Notes: generated by a model from the letters alone, not told the origin. Shown: positions 1 through 8,914, counted from the first letter of the stretch. The stretch is DNA of 8,914 nt from Caryophanales bacterium UBA3935 (GCA_002385755.1 DGED01000006.1:25350-34263); one strand, 5' to 3'. Made by a program: numbers and translations.

Positions 1-1512
1 GTTACCAATTTTGAATTGGCGCGGCTTTTCGGCGGGAAAACCAACCTGCGGTTTGACGATACCAACCCGACCACGGAAGAAAGCGAGTTTGTCGAGGCGA
101 TTATCGAGGATATTAAATGGCTCGGCTATGAGCCGGACGGAATTTATTTCGGTTCCGATTATTTTGAAAAATCTTACCAATACGCTCTCCTGCTTATCAA
201 AAAGGGGCTGGCTTATGTTGATGATTTAAGCGCGGAGGAAATCAGCGAATACCGGGGGACGCTTGGCCAGCCGGGCCGACCCTCGCCTTATCGAGACCGC
301 GGCGTCGAGGAAAATTTAAGGCTTTTCGAGGAAATGCGCCAAGGGAAATACGAAGAGGGAGAAAAGGTCTTGCGGGCGAAGATCGATATGAGCCACCCCA
401 ATATGAATATGCGCGACCCTGTCCTGTACCGAATTATCAAAGCGCCGCACCATCGCCAGGGAACCAAATGGGTCATTTATCCGATGTATGATTTTGCCCA
501 CCCGCTCCAGGACGCGATTGAGGGCATAACCCATTCCTTGTGTAGCATCGAGTTTGAAAATCACCGAATTTTATACGATTGGGTCGTCGAAAACTGCGAA
601 ACCGAGCATAAACCCCAGCAAATCGAATTCGGGCGGCTCAACATTACCAACATGTCGTCGTTGATGAGCAAAAGATATTTGAAGCGCCTCGTTGAGGCCG
701 GCGTCGTCGTCGGTTATGACGATCCGCGCCTCCCGACTTTGGTGGCGATGAAACGACGCGGTTACACGCCCGAGGCGATAAAGAAATTTATCCTGGCAAC
801 CGGTCTATCGCGCATAAATTCGACCGTCTCCATCGAGATGCTCGAACATTTCCTGCGCGAGGATTTGAAACTGAAAACGAAAAGAATAATGGCCGTCCAA
901 AACCCTTTGAAGGTCGTGATTACCAATTATCCCGAGGGGAAAACCGAGTATTTAACTGTGCCGAATAATGTCGAGACGGAAGAATTGGGCGCTCGCGAAG
1001 TGCCCTTTTCCAAGCGCCTTTATATTAATCGCGACGATTTCTGTCTGACAAAGCCCAACAAGCATTATAAGCGCCTGGCCATCGGCCTGGAAGTCCGGCT
1101 TTTCCACGCTTATATTATTAAGGCGGAGAAGGCGATTCTTGACGAGGATGGGAACATTGTCGAGGTACATTGCGCTTACGATCCGGAAACAAAAAGCGGA
1201 AGCGCGCAGGCCGGAAGGAAAGTCAACGGGATTATTCATTTTGTCGAGGCGACGACGGCGTTGCCGGCGAAGTTTAATTTGTTCGAGCCGTTGGTAATTG
1301 ACAATCCCGATGACAAACGCGATTTATTGGAAAGAATCAACCCCGATTCATGGATCGTGACGGAAGGTTTTGTGGAAAACTCGGGAATTGATTTTAATGT
1401 AGCGGAAAGGTTCCAGTTTATTCGCGACGGTTATTATGTCGTCGACAAGGAATCAAAGCCCGGGGCGTTGGTTTTTAATCAAATCGTACCGCTAAAGTCA
1501 AAATACAAGTAG
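1..1512 (+). CDS. glnS: Glutaminyl-tRNA synthetase (GlnRS), 5'-truncated by window edge
   Basis: This cytoplasmic class I aminoacyl-tRNA synthetase charges tRNA-Gln with glutamine using ATP. The frame is open from base 1 (it reads VTNFELARLFGGK), so the TTG at 16 is internal and the true start lies upstream. 503 residues are visible. By comparison with E. coli GlnRS (554 aa) about 50 residues are missing, including the HIGH ATP-binding motif. Seen in the visible part: RFDDTNP at residues 17-23, RGTLGQPGRPSPYRDR, the catalytic-core stretch YPMYDFAHPLQDAIEGITHS, and the KMSKS-type loop MSKR at 222-225 (the same variant as in E. coli). The C-terminal half matches the GlnRS beta-barrel anticodon-binding domains (for example GRKVNGIIHFVEATTALP). 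These features favour GlnRS over GluRS. pcrA follows after 13 bp with no terminator between, so the two are probably cotranscribed. No frameshift or missing visible motif was seen. Confidence 0.96.
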   Translation, partial: VTNFELARLFGGKTNLRFDDTNPTTEESEFVEAIIEDIKWLGYEPDGIYFGSDYFEKSYQYALLLIKKGLAYVDDLSAEEISEYRGTLGQPGRPSPYRDRGVEENLRLFEEMRQGKYEEGEKVLRAKIDMSHPNMNMRDPVLYRIIKAPHHRQGTKWVIYPMYDFAHPLQDAIEGITHSLCSIEFENHRILYDWVVENCETEHKPQQIEFGRLNITNMSSLMSKRYLKRLVEAGVVVGYDDPRLPTLVAMKRRGYTPEAIKKFILATGLSRINSTVSIEMLEHFLREDLKLKTKRIMAVQNPLKVVITNYPEGKTEYLTVPNNVETEELGAREVPFSKRLYINRDDFCLTKPNKHYKRLAIGLEVRLFHAYIIKAEKAILDEDGNIVEVHCAYDPETKSGSAQAGRKVNGIIHFVEATTALPAKFNLFEPLVIDNPDDKRDLLERINPDSWIVTEGFVENSGIDFNVAERFQFIRDGYYVVDKESKPGALVFNQIVPLKSKYK

Positions 1513-1525
1513 AACGGAGTTTAGT

Positions 1526-3637
1526 ATGTTAAGCAACTTGAACGAACAACAAAAAGCGGCGGTTATGGCTACCGAGGGGCCGGTAATGGTTTTTGCCGGC
1601 GCCGGTACCGGGAAAACCAGGACTCTCACTTATCGGGTTGCTTACATGGTTGACGTTGCCGGCATCAGGCCGGAGAATATATTGGCGATCACTTATACCA
1701 ATAAAGCGACGAACGAAATGAAATCGCGTCTGGAGCGGCTGATCGGGATGAATTATTTCGCCGTCACGATTACGACGTTTCATTCTTTTTGCGCGCGAAT
1801 TTTGCGCCGGGAGATTCCCGCGTTGGGCTATTCCCGGCATTTCTCGATTATTGACGAGGAAGAACAGTTGAAAATCATCAACGCGCTTGTAAAAGAACAA
1901 AAACTTGACAAATCCGAGTATCCCGGGAAAAAAGTTCAAAAGATCATTAATTATTGCAAATGTTTCGATCAAACGCCGGACGATTCCGTGATCGATAAAT
2001 TGCTGGAGTCATACGAGGAGCATAATCGCAAATATAATTTGCTTGATTTCGAGGATTTGTTGTTGAAGGTGGATATGCTGTTTGATCTTCACCCGGAAGT
2101 TTTGGAAAAATACGCCCGGATATACCGGTATGTCTTGGTTGACGAGTTTCAAGACACGAATATCGTTCAGTACCGGATTATGAAGAGATTAACGGCCGAA
2201 AGCCGGAATTATTTCGTCGTCGGCGACGACGATCAATCGATATACAGTTTCCGCGGCGCCAATTACCGAAACATTAAAATCTTCAAACAGGATTTCCCCG
2301 AGCACAGGATATTTTACCTAACGCAAAATTATCGCTCCACCCAGGCGATTCTGGACGGATGTAACCGCCTGATTGCCAACAACAAGGACCGGGAAAAGAA
2401 AAGCCTGTTCTCCGAAACGCCCGGGAATGATGACGATGTCGTGATCTTTCCGACATACAGCGAGAAGATGGAAGCGTCTTATATCGTCGACCAGATATTT
2501 TCCAAAAGGTTGAAAGGAGAACCTTATTCTTCTTTTGCCGTCCTGGCGCGCAACAGCAGTCTTTTGCGCAACATCGAGCATCATATGCGTCACGCCGGAA
2601 TTCCTTACCGTATGTACGGGGGGATATCTTATTTTCGGAGAAAAGAAATCAAAGATATTATCGCGTATTTTAAATTTGCGCTTGATTATAATGACGTATA
2701 TAGTTTCCGCCGCGTCGTTAACACCCCGGGACGTTCGCTCGGCGACGTTACCGTAAATAAGATAATTGCGGCAAAAGAAAAATTCAACGTTGATTTACTG
2801 GCCGCCATCGACCGTTGCGCAGACATAATCCCCATGTCCCGTTATCGCCGGCTGCTTGAATTCAAAAGCATTATCACGGAGCTCTCGGAAATGATCGAGA
2901 CGGTTAACTTGGTTGAACTTTTTGAAACGTTGCTTGAAAAAACCGGATACCGGCGTTACCTCGAGGAGGAAGTCGGGGAAGAGGAGAGGGTTGAAAACGT
3001 CGAGGAATTTAAGAGCGTCCTTTATCAATTCGAAGAGGATTACCCGCATTTGACGCAGCGCGAAAAACTTGAGCTGGCGTTTGACGAGGCTTTCCTTTCG
3101 GAGGATAATTCATTCAAAGCGTCGGAAGGCGACTACGCGGTTTTGTCGACAATTCATTCCGCTAAGGGTTTGGAATTTAAATATGTGTTCGTCATCGGCT
3201 TGGAGGAAAATGTCTTTCCGCTTACCTACCGATTATTAGGCGACGAGGAAATGGAGGAGGAAAGGCGGACCGCTTACGTTGCCTTTACTAGAGCGAAAAG
3301 AGGCCTGTATTTAATCAACGCGCAAAACCGTCTCCTTTATGGTCAGCGATACACCAACAAGCCGTCGCGGTTTATGCTTGAATTTCAAGGAATAGATTAT
3401 GAAGAGTATCAAAACAATAATCTAAATATGTTCGCTTTTAACGGGGAGGATAAAGATGATATCCCGAAAAAAGCGACGCCCGATTACCGCGTCGGCGACA
3501 AAGTATTTCACAAAGTATTCGGTCCCGGCATTATTATCGCTTTGCAGGAAGACGCGGCGCAGATCTTCTTTGATAATTCCAAATCACTCACGAAGATCTT
3601 AATAGATCATCCAGCCCTGAGCAAAACGACTAAATAG
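1526..3637 (+). CDS. pcrA: PcrA/UvrD-type superfamily 1A DNA helicase
   Basis: This is an ATP-dependent 3'-5' single-strand DNA translocase/helicase. Known family roles are nucleotide excision and mismatch repair, rolling-circle plasmid replication and removal of stalled RNA polymerase. The 703 aa length is typical. All SF1A motifs are present in order: Q motif LNEQQ at 5-9; Walker A AGAGTGKT at 24-31; Ia ITYTNKAT; TTFHSFC; Walker B DEFQD at 206-210; motif III GDDDQSIYSFRGA from 233; motif IV NYRST at 268-272; motif V HSAKGLEF from 544; motif VI YVAFTRAK around 584-591. The C-terminal 55 residues contain GDKVFHKVFGPG from 657, matching the Tudor-like PcrA tail known to contact RNA polymerase. 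This tail supports PcrA over Rep. The ATG at 1526 is set by GGAG at 1516-1519, six bases upstream. The gene follows glnS closely and ends just before a strong terminator. Motif III has Phe where PcrA and UvrD usually have Trp. Confidence 0.95.
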   Translation: MLSNLNEQQKAAVMATEGPVMVFAGAGTGKTRTLTYRVAYMVDVAGIRPENILAITYTNKATNEMKSRLERLIGMNYFAVTITTFHSFCARILRREIPALGYSRHFSIIDEEEQLKIINALVKEQKLDKSEYPGKKVQKIINYCKCFDQTPDDSVIDKLLESYEEHNRKYNLLDFEDLLLKVDMLFDLHPEVLEKYARIYRYVLVDEFQDTNIVQYRIMKRLTAESRNYFVVGDDDQSIYSFRGANYRNIKIFKQDFPEHRIFYLTQNYRSTQAILDGCNRLIANNKDREKKSLFSETPGNDDDVVIFPTYSEKMEASYIVDQIFSKRLKGEPYSSFAVLARNSSLLRNIEHHMRHAGIPYRMYGGISYFRRKEIKDIIAYFKFALDYNDVYSFRRVVNTPGRSLGDVTVNKIIAAKEKFNVDLLAAIDRCADIIPMSRYRRLLEFKSIITELSEMIETVNLVELFETLLEKTGYRRYLEEEVGEEERVENVEEFKSVLYQFEEDYPHLTQREKLELAFDEAFLSEDNSFKASEGDYAVLSTIHSAKGLEFKYVFVIGLEENVFPLTYRLLGDEEMEEERRTAYVAFTRAKRGLYLINAQNRLLYGQRYTNKPSRFMLEFQGIDYEEYQNNNLNMFAFNGEDKDDIPKKATPDYRVGDKVFHKVFGPGIIIALQEDAAQIFFDNSKSLTKILIDHPALSKTTK

Positions 3638-3643
3638 ATTAAT

Positions 3644-3677
3644 AAAGCCTTTTTCGTCATGAAAAAGGCTTTTTTTT
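3644..3677 (+). terminator. Intrinsic terminator after pcrA
   Basis: A perfect 12-bp inverted repeat has arms AAAGCCTTTTTC (3644-3655) and GAAAAAGGCTTT (3661-3672), with a 5-base loop. It runs into eight consecutive T residues (3670-3677). It begins 7 bases after the pcrA stop codon and closes the glnS-pcrA transcription unit. The ATG at 3659 lies in its loop/3' arm and is therefore not a credible start for the downstream gene. Confidence 0.93.
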
Positions 3678-3695
3678 GTCAATATTGCTTCTTCG

Positions 3696-3724
3696 TTGAC
3701 ATCGACGGGATATTTCTTTATAAT
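3696..3724 (+). promoter_or_regulatory. Perfect sigma-70/sigma-A consensus promoter for the acyltransferase gene
   Basis: TTGACA at 3696-3701 and TATAAT at 3719-3724 are separated by exactly 17 bp, matching the housekeeping consensus in all twelve positions. The usual transcription start, about seven bases past the -10 element, falls at or within a base or two of 3731. That is the A of the chosen ATG, so the transcript would have almost no 5' leader. The element sits 18 bp downstream of the pcrA terminator T-tract, so the two units are insulated from each other. No operator-like inverted repeat overlaps it. Confidence 0.88.
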
Positions 3725-3730
3725 AAGAAC

Positions 3731-4924
3731 ATGAAAAAAAAGAGAAGAAAAAAGTGGACCAGATTCCGCCACAGGTTTGTATTTGCCGTTTTTCGCCCCT
3801 TTTTTTGGTTTTATATGCGCCTTAAGTATGGATTTCGTTATCAAAAATATCGCTTGCCGAAAGGCCCGGCGCTTATTTTGTTTAACCATCCGACGAACAT
3901 GGATCCCATCATGACTTGCCTTTCAATTCCCGGTCCGATTTATTTTATCGCGACCGACGACATCTTTTCCATTCGCTTTTGGTCGCCCGTTATCCGTTAT
4001 TTAGTGGCGCCAATCTCAAAAAGCAAAGCTGTCATTGACATCCAGACGATTCGAAACTGCATGCGGATCGTTAAAGAAGGCGGGCGGATCGGTCTTTCAC
4101 CGGAGGGTAACCGCACTTATAACGGCGCCCTATGCCATATTAACCCGGCGGTCGTAAAAATGATCAGGCTACTGAAAATACCATTGGTATTTTATAATAT
4201 TACGGGCGGTTACGGCGTTCACCCGCGGTTTTCGCCGCATCTGCGCAAGGGTCGAATCACGGGAAAGGTAAGAACGGTCATGACGCCGGAGGAATATCTG
4301 CCCCTTTCCGACGAAGAATTGTACCGAATCGTGGTTGAAAACCTCACTGTCGACGAGTTCGGTTCCGGACGGAAATACAAAAGCAAAAAACGGGCCGAAA
4401 AACTGGAAAGCGCGCTTTTCGTGTGCCCGGTTTGTCATGGCGTGTCAACGCTTTATTCGGAAAAACATCATTGTTATTGCCGGGAATGCGGCTTGGCGGT
4501 GGAATACACGGAAGAAGTGACATTGAGGTCTTCCCATCCCGACTTTCACTTTAACACCGTGCGCGAATGGGACATTTTTCAAAGAGAGTTCTTTTTGAAA
4601 AACAAACCGGCCTCGTTTTCCGATTCTCCCGTCGAATTGAGAAAGATTATTTTAAATAAGTTTAAAGAGCATTGCTTGGAAGGACGATTATCTATCGACG
4701 AGACGAGCCTTACGATTGAAAGCGACATGAAAAAAATAGTGTTTGCGCTAGAAAAAATAGTATCAGTCGCGCTTTTGGGGCAAAATAAAATTAACTTTTA
4801 CCATGGGGATGATATATATCAATTAAGAGGAGATCATGCTTTTAACGCGCTAAAATACATATATTATTATCATGTCGCAAGAATGCAAAGACAAGGAGTA
4901 GAAGATGACTTTTTGGGAATTTGA
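3731..4924 (+). CDS. PlsC-like lysophospholipid acyltransferase with zinc ribbon and C-terminal extension
   Basis: This is probably a membrane-associated acyltransferase that transfers a fatty acyl group to a lysophospholipid or 1-acylglycerol-3-phosphate; the substrate cannot be read from sequence. The start at 3731 gives 397 aa. The in-frame ATG at 3659 is rejected because it lies in the pcrA terminator and upstream of the promoter. Residues 2-15 are strongly basic (KKKRRKKW), followed by an aromatic hydrophobic stretch (16-28) that may dock on the membrane. The catalytic HX4D motif is HPTNMD at 53-58, and the PEGxR motif is PEGNR at 124-128, followed by the block IV-like IPLVFYNI at 150-157. 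After the acyltransferase domain, Cys232/Cys235 and Cys250/Cys253 form a CxxC...CxxC zinc ribbon. Next come an EWD-containing segment (about 270-290) and a beta-rich tail (about 318-390) of unknown role. No Shine-Dalgarno site precedes the start. The 3' end overlaps the next gene by 20 bases. Confidence 0.87.
   Translation: MKKKRRKKWTRFRHRFVFAVFRPFFWFYMRLKYGFRYQKYRLPKGPALILFNHPTNMDPIMTCLSIPGPIYFIATDDIFSIRFWSPVIRYLVAPISKSKAVIDIQTIRNCMRIVKEGGRIGLSPEGNRTYNGALCHINPAVVKMIRLLKIPLVFYNITGGYGVHPRFSPHLRKGRITGKVRTVMTPEEYLPLSDEELYRIVVENLTVDEFGSGRKYKSKKRAEKLESALFVCPVCHGVSTLYSEKHHCYCRECGLAVEYTEEVTLRSSHPDFHFNTVREWDIFQREFFLKNKPASFSDSPVELRKIILNKFKEHCLEGRLSIDETSLTIESDMKKIVFALEKIVSVALLGQNKINFYHGDDIYQLRGDHAFNALKYIYYYHVARMQRQGVEDDFLGI
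4893..4898 (+). promoter_or_regulatory. Ribosome binding site embedded in the acyltransferase gene
   Basis: AAGGAG lies six bases upstream of the ATG at 4905 and inside the last codons of the preceding gene. It fixes the transporter start and implies translational coupling through the 20-base gene overlap (4905-4924). It contrasts with the acyltransferase gene, which has no such site. Confidence 0.85.
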
Positions 4925-6293
4925 AATTAGTTTTTACGAGAGTTTTATGTTGCTTGGAATCCTGATCGTCGTTTTTCTTTTGGCTAACGTCATCCGCAGG
5001 AAGGTCGGCTTTATCAGGAATTCGCTTTTGCCAACGGCGGTAATCGGCGGTATTCTTATGCTTGTTTTAAAAATCTTGCCCGTTTTCGACGGAATCCTCA
5101 ACGACGCGGATAATAATCATTTTTTGGAGGCGATAACATATCACACGCTTGCCCTCGGCTTTATCGCGATCGCCTTGAAAACGATGGAAAAGCAAAAAAG
5201 CAAACACCGCCAACGGGAAATTATGGATGCCGGTTTGGTGACGGTCAATATGTATCTCATTCAAGGGTTGGTCGGGATTGCCTTAACGATTGCTTTTTCC
5301 GTTTTGTTTATGAAAGAACTATTGCCCGCGTCCGGACTGCTCTTGCCGATGGGGTTTGGTCAGGGAACCGGCCAGGCGCTTAATTTCGGCACAATGTTTG
5401 AGAATAATTATGGTTTCGCGGGCGGCGCTCATTTCGGGCTCTCGATCGCAGCTATCGGTTTTATTGTCGCCTGTCTAGTCGGCGTCCTGCATATCAACAT
5501 TATGAAACGCCGCGGGAAAATAATAATCAAAAAAGAAAGTCCGGGTTTTGTCTATCACGAGCAAATCAGCTCCCCGAACGAGATTCCGCTCACGGAATCG
5601 GTCGATAAATTTTCGATTCAAATCGTCTTGATTTTGCTCGTTTATTTTATTACTTTTCTGTTTATGGACGGGCTTTTCCGTTTGACGGGCGCGAACATCG
5701 TCACCGACTTGATTTGGGGTTTTAATTTTATTCTTGGAACGATATTTGCTATCCTGATAAAACAATTATTTAAGTTTTTTAAGAAAATCAACGTTATGAC
5801 TCATGATTACCCGAACAATTATTTGCTTAATAGGATTAGCGGTTCCTTGTTTGACTTTATGATTATCTCGGGCATAGCCGCAATTGAAATCGGCGTTTTA
5901 AAGTCATTGATCGCGCCGCTTGTGTTGATTTGCGTTATCGGGTCGATAGTAACTTATTTTTACGTGTTAAAAACGACGCGATATTTATTCCCCGACTACT
6001 CGGAAGAAGCTTTTCTTTCCCTCTTCGGGATGCTCACGGGAACGGCCAGCACCGGCATGATATTGCTGCGCGAAGTCGATAAAAACTTTGAGACGCCGGC
6101 TGCGGACAACTTGATATATCAGACTTTTTATGCCATCGCTTTTGGTTTCCCGATTATGCTTTTGATCGGTTACGCGCCGCAAGGGTTAAAACAATCGCTA
6201 ATTACGCTTGGGATTCTCGCGGTCATGGCGGTTGGTTTTAACATAGCGCTTTTCCGGAGAAAAATATTCCGGAAGAAGGTCCGAAAAGAATAA
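4905..6293 (+). CDS. ESS/GltS-family sodium:glutamate symporter-like membrane protein
   Basis: This is a predicted polytopic inner-membrane transporter of 462 aa. About ten or more hydrophobic segments are visible by eye, starting with residues ~13-30, and the C-terminus is short and basic (RRKIFRKKVRKE). Two glycine-rich segments, one in each half, resemble the inverted-repeat reentrant motifs of the glutamate:sodium symporter (ESS) family. They are GFGQGTGQALNFG from residue 150 and GMLTGTASTG at 375-384. E. coli GltS (401 aa) has GGHGTAGAWG and GMTTATPTA in the equivalent places. An LLPTAVIGG segment near residues 41-49 also fits the family. A soluble loop around 200-235 separates the halves. 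The family imports glutamate with Na+, but substrate residues cannot be assigned here and the motifs differ noticeably from GltS, so another anion is possible. The gene is coupled to the upstream acyltransferase gene and is followed by a terminator. Confidence 0.75.
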   Translation: MTFWEFEISFYESFMLLGILIVVFLLANVIRRKVGFIRNSLLPTAVIGGILMLVLKILPVFDGILNDADNNHFLEAITYHTLALGFIAIALKTMEKQKSKHRQREIMDAGLVTVNMYLIQGLVGIALTIAFSVLFMKELLPASGLLLPMGFGQGTGQALNFGTMFENNYGFAGGAHFGLSIAAIGFIVACLVGVLHINIMKRRGKIIIKKESPGFVYHEQISSPNEIPLTESVDKFSIQIVLILLVYFITFLFMDGLFRLTGANIVTDLIWGFNFILGTIFAILIKQLFKFFKKINVMTHDYPNNYLLNRISGSLFDFMIISGIAAIEIGVLKSLIAPLVLICVIGSIVTYFYVLKTTRYLFPDYSEEAFLSLFGMLTGTASTGMILLREVDKNFETPAADNLIYQTFYAIAFGFPIMLLIGYAPQGLKQSLITLGILAVMAVGFNIALFRRKIFRKKVRKE

Positions 6294-6321
6294 CGAAAAC
6301 AGTTAAATTAACAAAAAATAA

Positions 6322-6362
6322 AAAAAGTATATAGAACGGCGCCTTCGTTGTATATACTTTTT
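6322..6362 (+). terminator. AT-rich intrinsic terminator after the transporter gene
   Basis: Arms AAAAAGTATATA (6322-6333) and TATATACTTTTT (6351-6362) form a 12-bp stem. Inside it, AACG (6335-6338) can pair with CGTT (6346-6349) after a G/G mismatch, leaving a 7-base GC-containing loop. The T-rich 3' arm supplies the U-tract. It begins 28 bases after the transporter stop and precedes the ligA promoter. The stem is weak in GC, but its length and symmetry are convincing. The A-tract on the 5' side would also give a U-tract on the opposite strand. Confidence 0.82.
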
Positions 6363-6390
6363 ATTATTGTCATAAAATCTCTAATTCAAT

Positions 6391-8431
<2,041 letters not shown>

Positions 8432-8432
8432 T

Positions 8433-8914
8433 ATGCAGAAATATATTGATATCAAAGGCGCCAGGGAGAACAATTTAAAAAACGTTAGTCTAAAAATACC
8501 AAAAGATAAATTAGTCGTGATGACGGGATTATCCGGAAGCGGTAAGACATCGCTCGCCTTTGATACAATATATGCCGAGGGCCAACGCCGTTACGTGGAG
8601 AGCCTTTCCGCTTATGCCCGGCAATTCCTGGGCAATATCGACAAACCGGACGTTGATTCGATCGAGGGGCTTTCGCCGGCGATCTCCATTGACCAAAGGA
8701 CAACGTCCAAGAACCCGCGATCGACGGTGGGGACGGTGACCGAGATATACGATCACCTAAGGCTTTTATACGCCCGCATCGGCGTCCCGCATTGCCCGCG
8801 TCACAATATTCCGATCACGGCGCAAACGATCGAGCAAATGCTCAACAAAATCTACGAATATCCCGTCGGAACGCGGGTTAATATTTACAGTCCGATTGTT
8901 TTCGGGCAAAAAGG
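8433..8914 (+). CDS. uvrA: UvrABC excinuclease subunit A, 3'-truncated by window edge
   Basis: UvrA is the ABC-type ATPase that recognises damaged DNA with UvrB and starts nucleotide excision repair. The frame starts at 8433 and stays open to the window end, giving about 160 of the usual ~940 residues. Seen: the UvrA N-terminus with [16 protein letters not shown] at 5-20, then Walker A GLSGSGKT followed by [25 protein letters not shown] (split here as one continuous family signature, residues about 32-64), then [13 protein letters not shown], and [19 protein letters not shown] leading to the CPRH element. E. coli UvrA has CPDH at the last position. Walker A ends in Thr where many UvrA proteins have Ser, which is conservative. 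The signature domain, zinc fingers and second ATPase are off the right edge. The position after ligA suggests coexpression of damage recognition and nick sealing. Confidence 0.97.
   Translation, partial: MQKYIDIKGARENNLKNVSLKIPKDKLVVMTGLSGSGKTSLAFDTIYAEGQRRYVESLSAYARQFLGNIDKPDVDSIEGLSPAISIDQRTTSKNPRSTVGTVTEIYDHLRLLYARIGVPHCPRHNIPITAQTIEQMLNKIYEYPVGTRVNIYSPIVFGQK

Noticed and set aside
16..18. TTG at 16 as the glnS start codon
   Set aside because: The frame is open to base 1 and encodes GlnRS-like residues (VTNFELARLFGGK), and the HIGH motif must lie upstream, so the gene begins outside the window.
11..229. A 72-codon + strand open frame inside glnS
   Set aside because: It is in a different frame from the conserved GlnRS sequence (RFDDTNP region) and has no family resemblance.
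1529..1972. A 147-codon minus-strand open frame opposite pcrA
   Set aside because: It is antisense to conserved helicase motifs, its product is low-complexity and unrecognisable, and no promoter or ribosome site was seen.
3659..3661. ATG at 3659 as the acyltransferase start
   Set aside because: It lies within the pcrA terminator hairpin and upstream of the promoter at 3696-3724; a transcript from that promoter would not contain it.
4922..4924. Possible TGA-as-tryptophan (genetic code 4) suggested by a Mollicutes-like setting
   Set aside because: No internal TGA occurs in any long gene and tryptophans are TGG. Reading through this TGA would add only two residues before TAG, so the standard code is sufficient.

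Overview
The window looks like ordinary chromosomal housekeeping DNA from a bacterium, most likely a Bacillota (Firmicutes) lineage. It could be an uncultivated Bacilli, Erysipelotrichia-like or Acholeplasma-related clade. The grounds are strong Shine-Dalgarno sites, consensus sigma-A-type promoters, a PcrA-type helicase carrying the PcrA C-terminal module, NAD+-dependent DNA ligase close to pcrA, and a moderate GC content (mid-40s percent by eye). None of the long genes contains an in-frame TGA and all use TGG for tryptophan, so the standard bacterial code applies rather than the Mycoplasma code. The lineage call is inference.

All genes are on the + strand, in three blocks. Block 1 (1-3677) holds the 3' part of glnS (glutaminyl-tRNA synthetase, start off the left edge), then a complete pcrA/uvrD-type helicase 13 bp downstream, and a clear intrinsic terminator. 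Block 2 (3696-6362) opens with a perfect-consensus promoter and holds two overlapping genes. One is a PlsC-like lysophospholipid acyltransferase with an unusual zinc-ribbon and C-terminal extension; the other is an ESS/GltS-type membrane transporter. An AT-rich hairpin terminator closes the block. Block 3 (from about 6391) has its own extended -10 promoter driving ligA (NAD+-dependent DNA ligase), followed 1 bp later by uvrA (excision nuclease subunit A), which runs off the right edge.

Functionally, pcrA, ligA and uvrA all serve DNA repair and replication: helicase turnover of repair intermediates, damage recognition and nick sealing. The acyltransferase/transporter pair forms an independently promoted and terminated cassette between pcrA and ligA, which are often direct neighbours in Bacillota. 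No RNA gene, mobile element, CRISPR array or prophage feature is visible, and the gene-free gaps (93 bp and 158 bp) are accounted for by terminators and promoters. I see no convincing novel multi-gene system. The most interesting points are the apparently leaderless, perfect-consensus promoter of the acyltransferase gene and the acyltransferase/zinc-ribbon/C-terminal-domain architecture.
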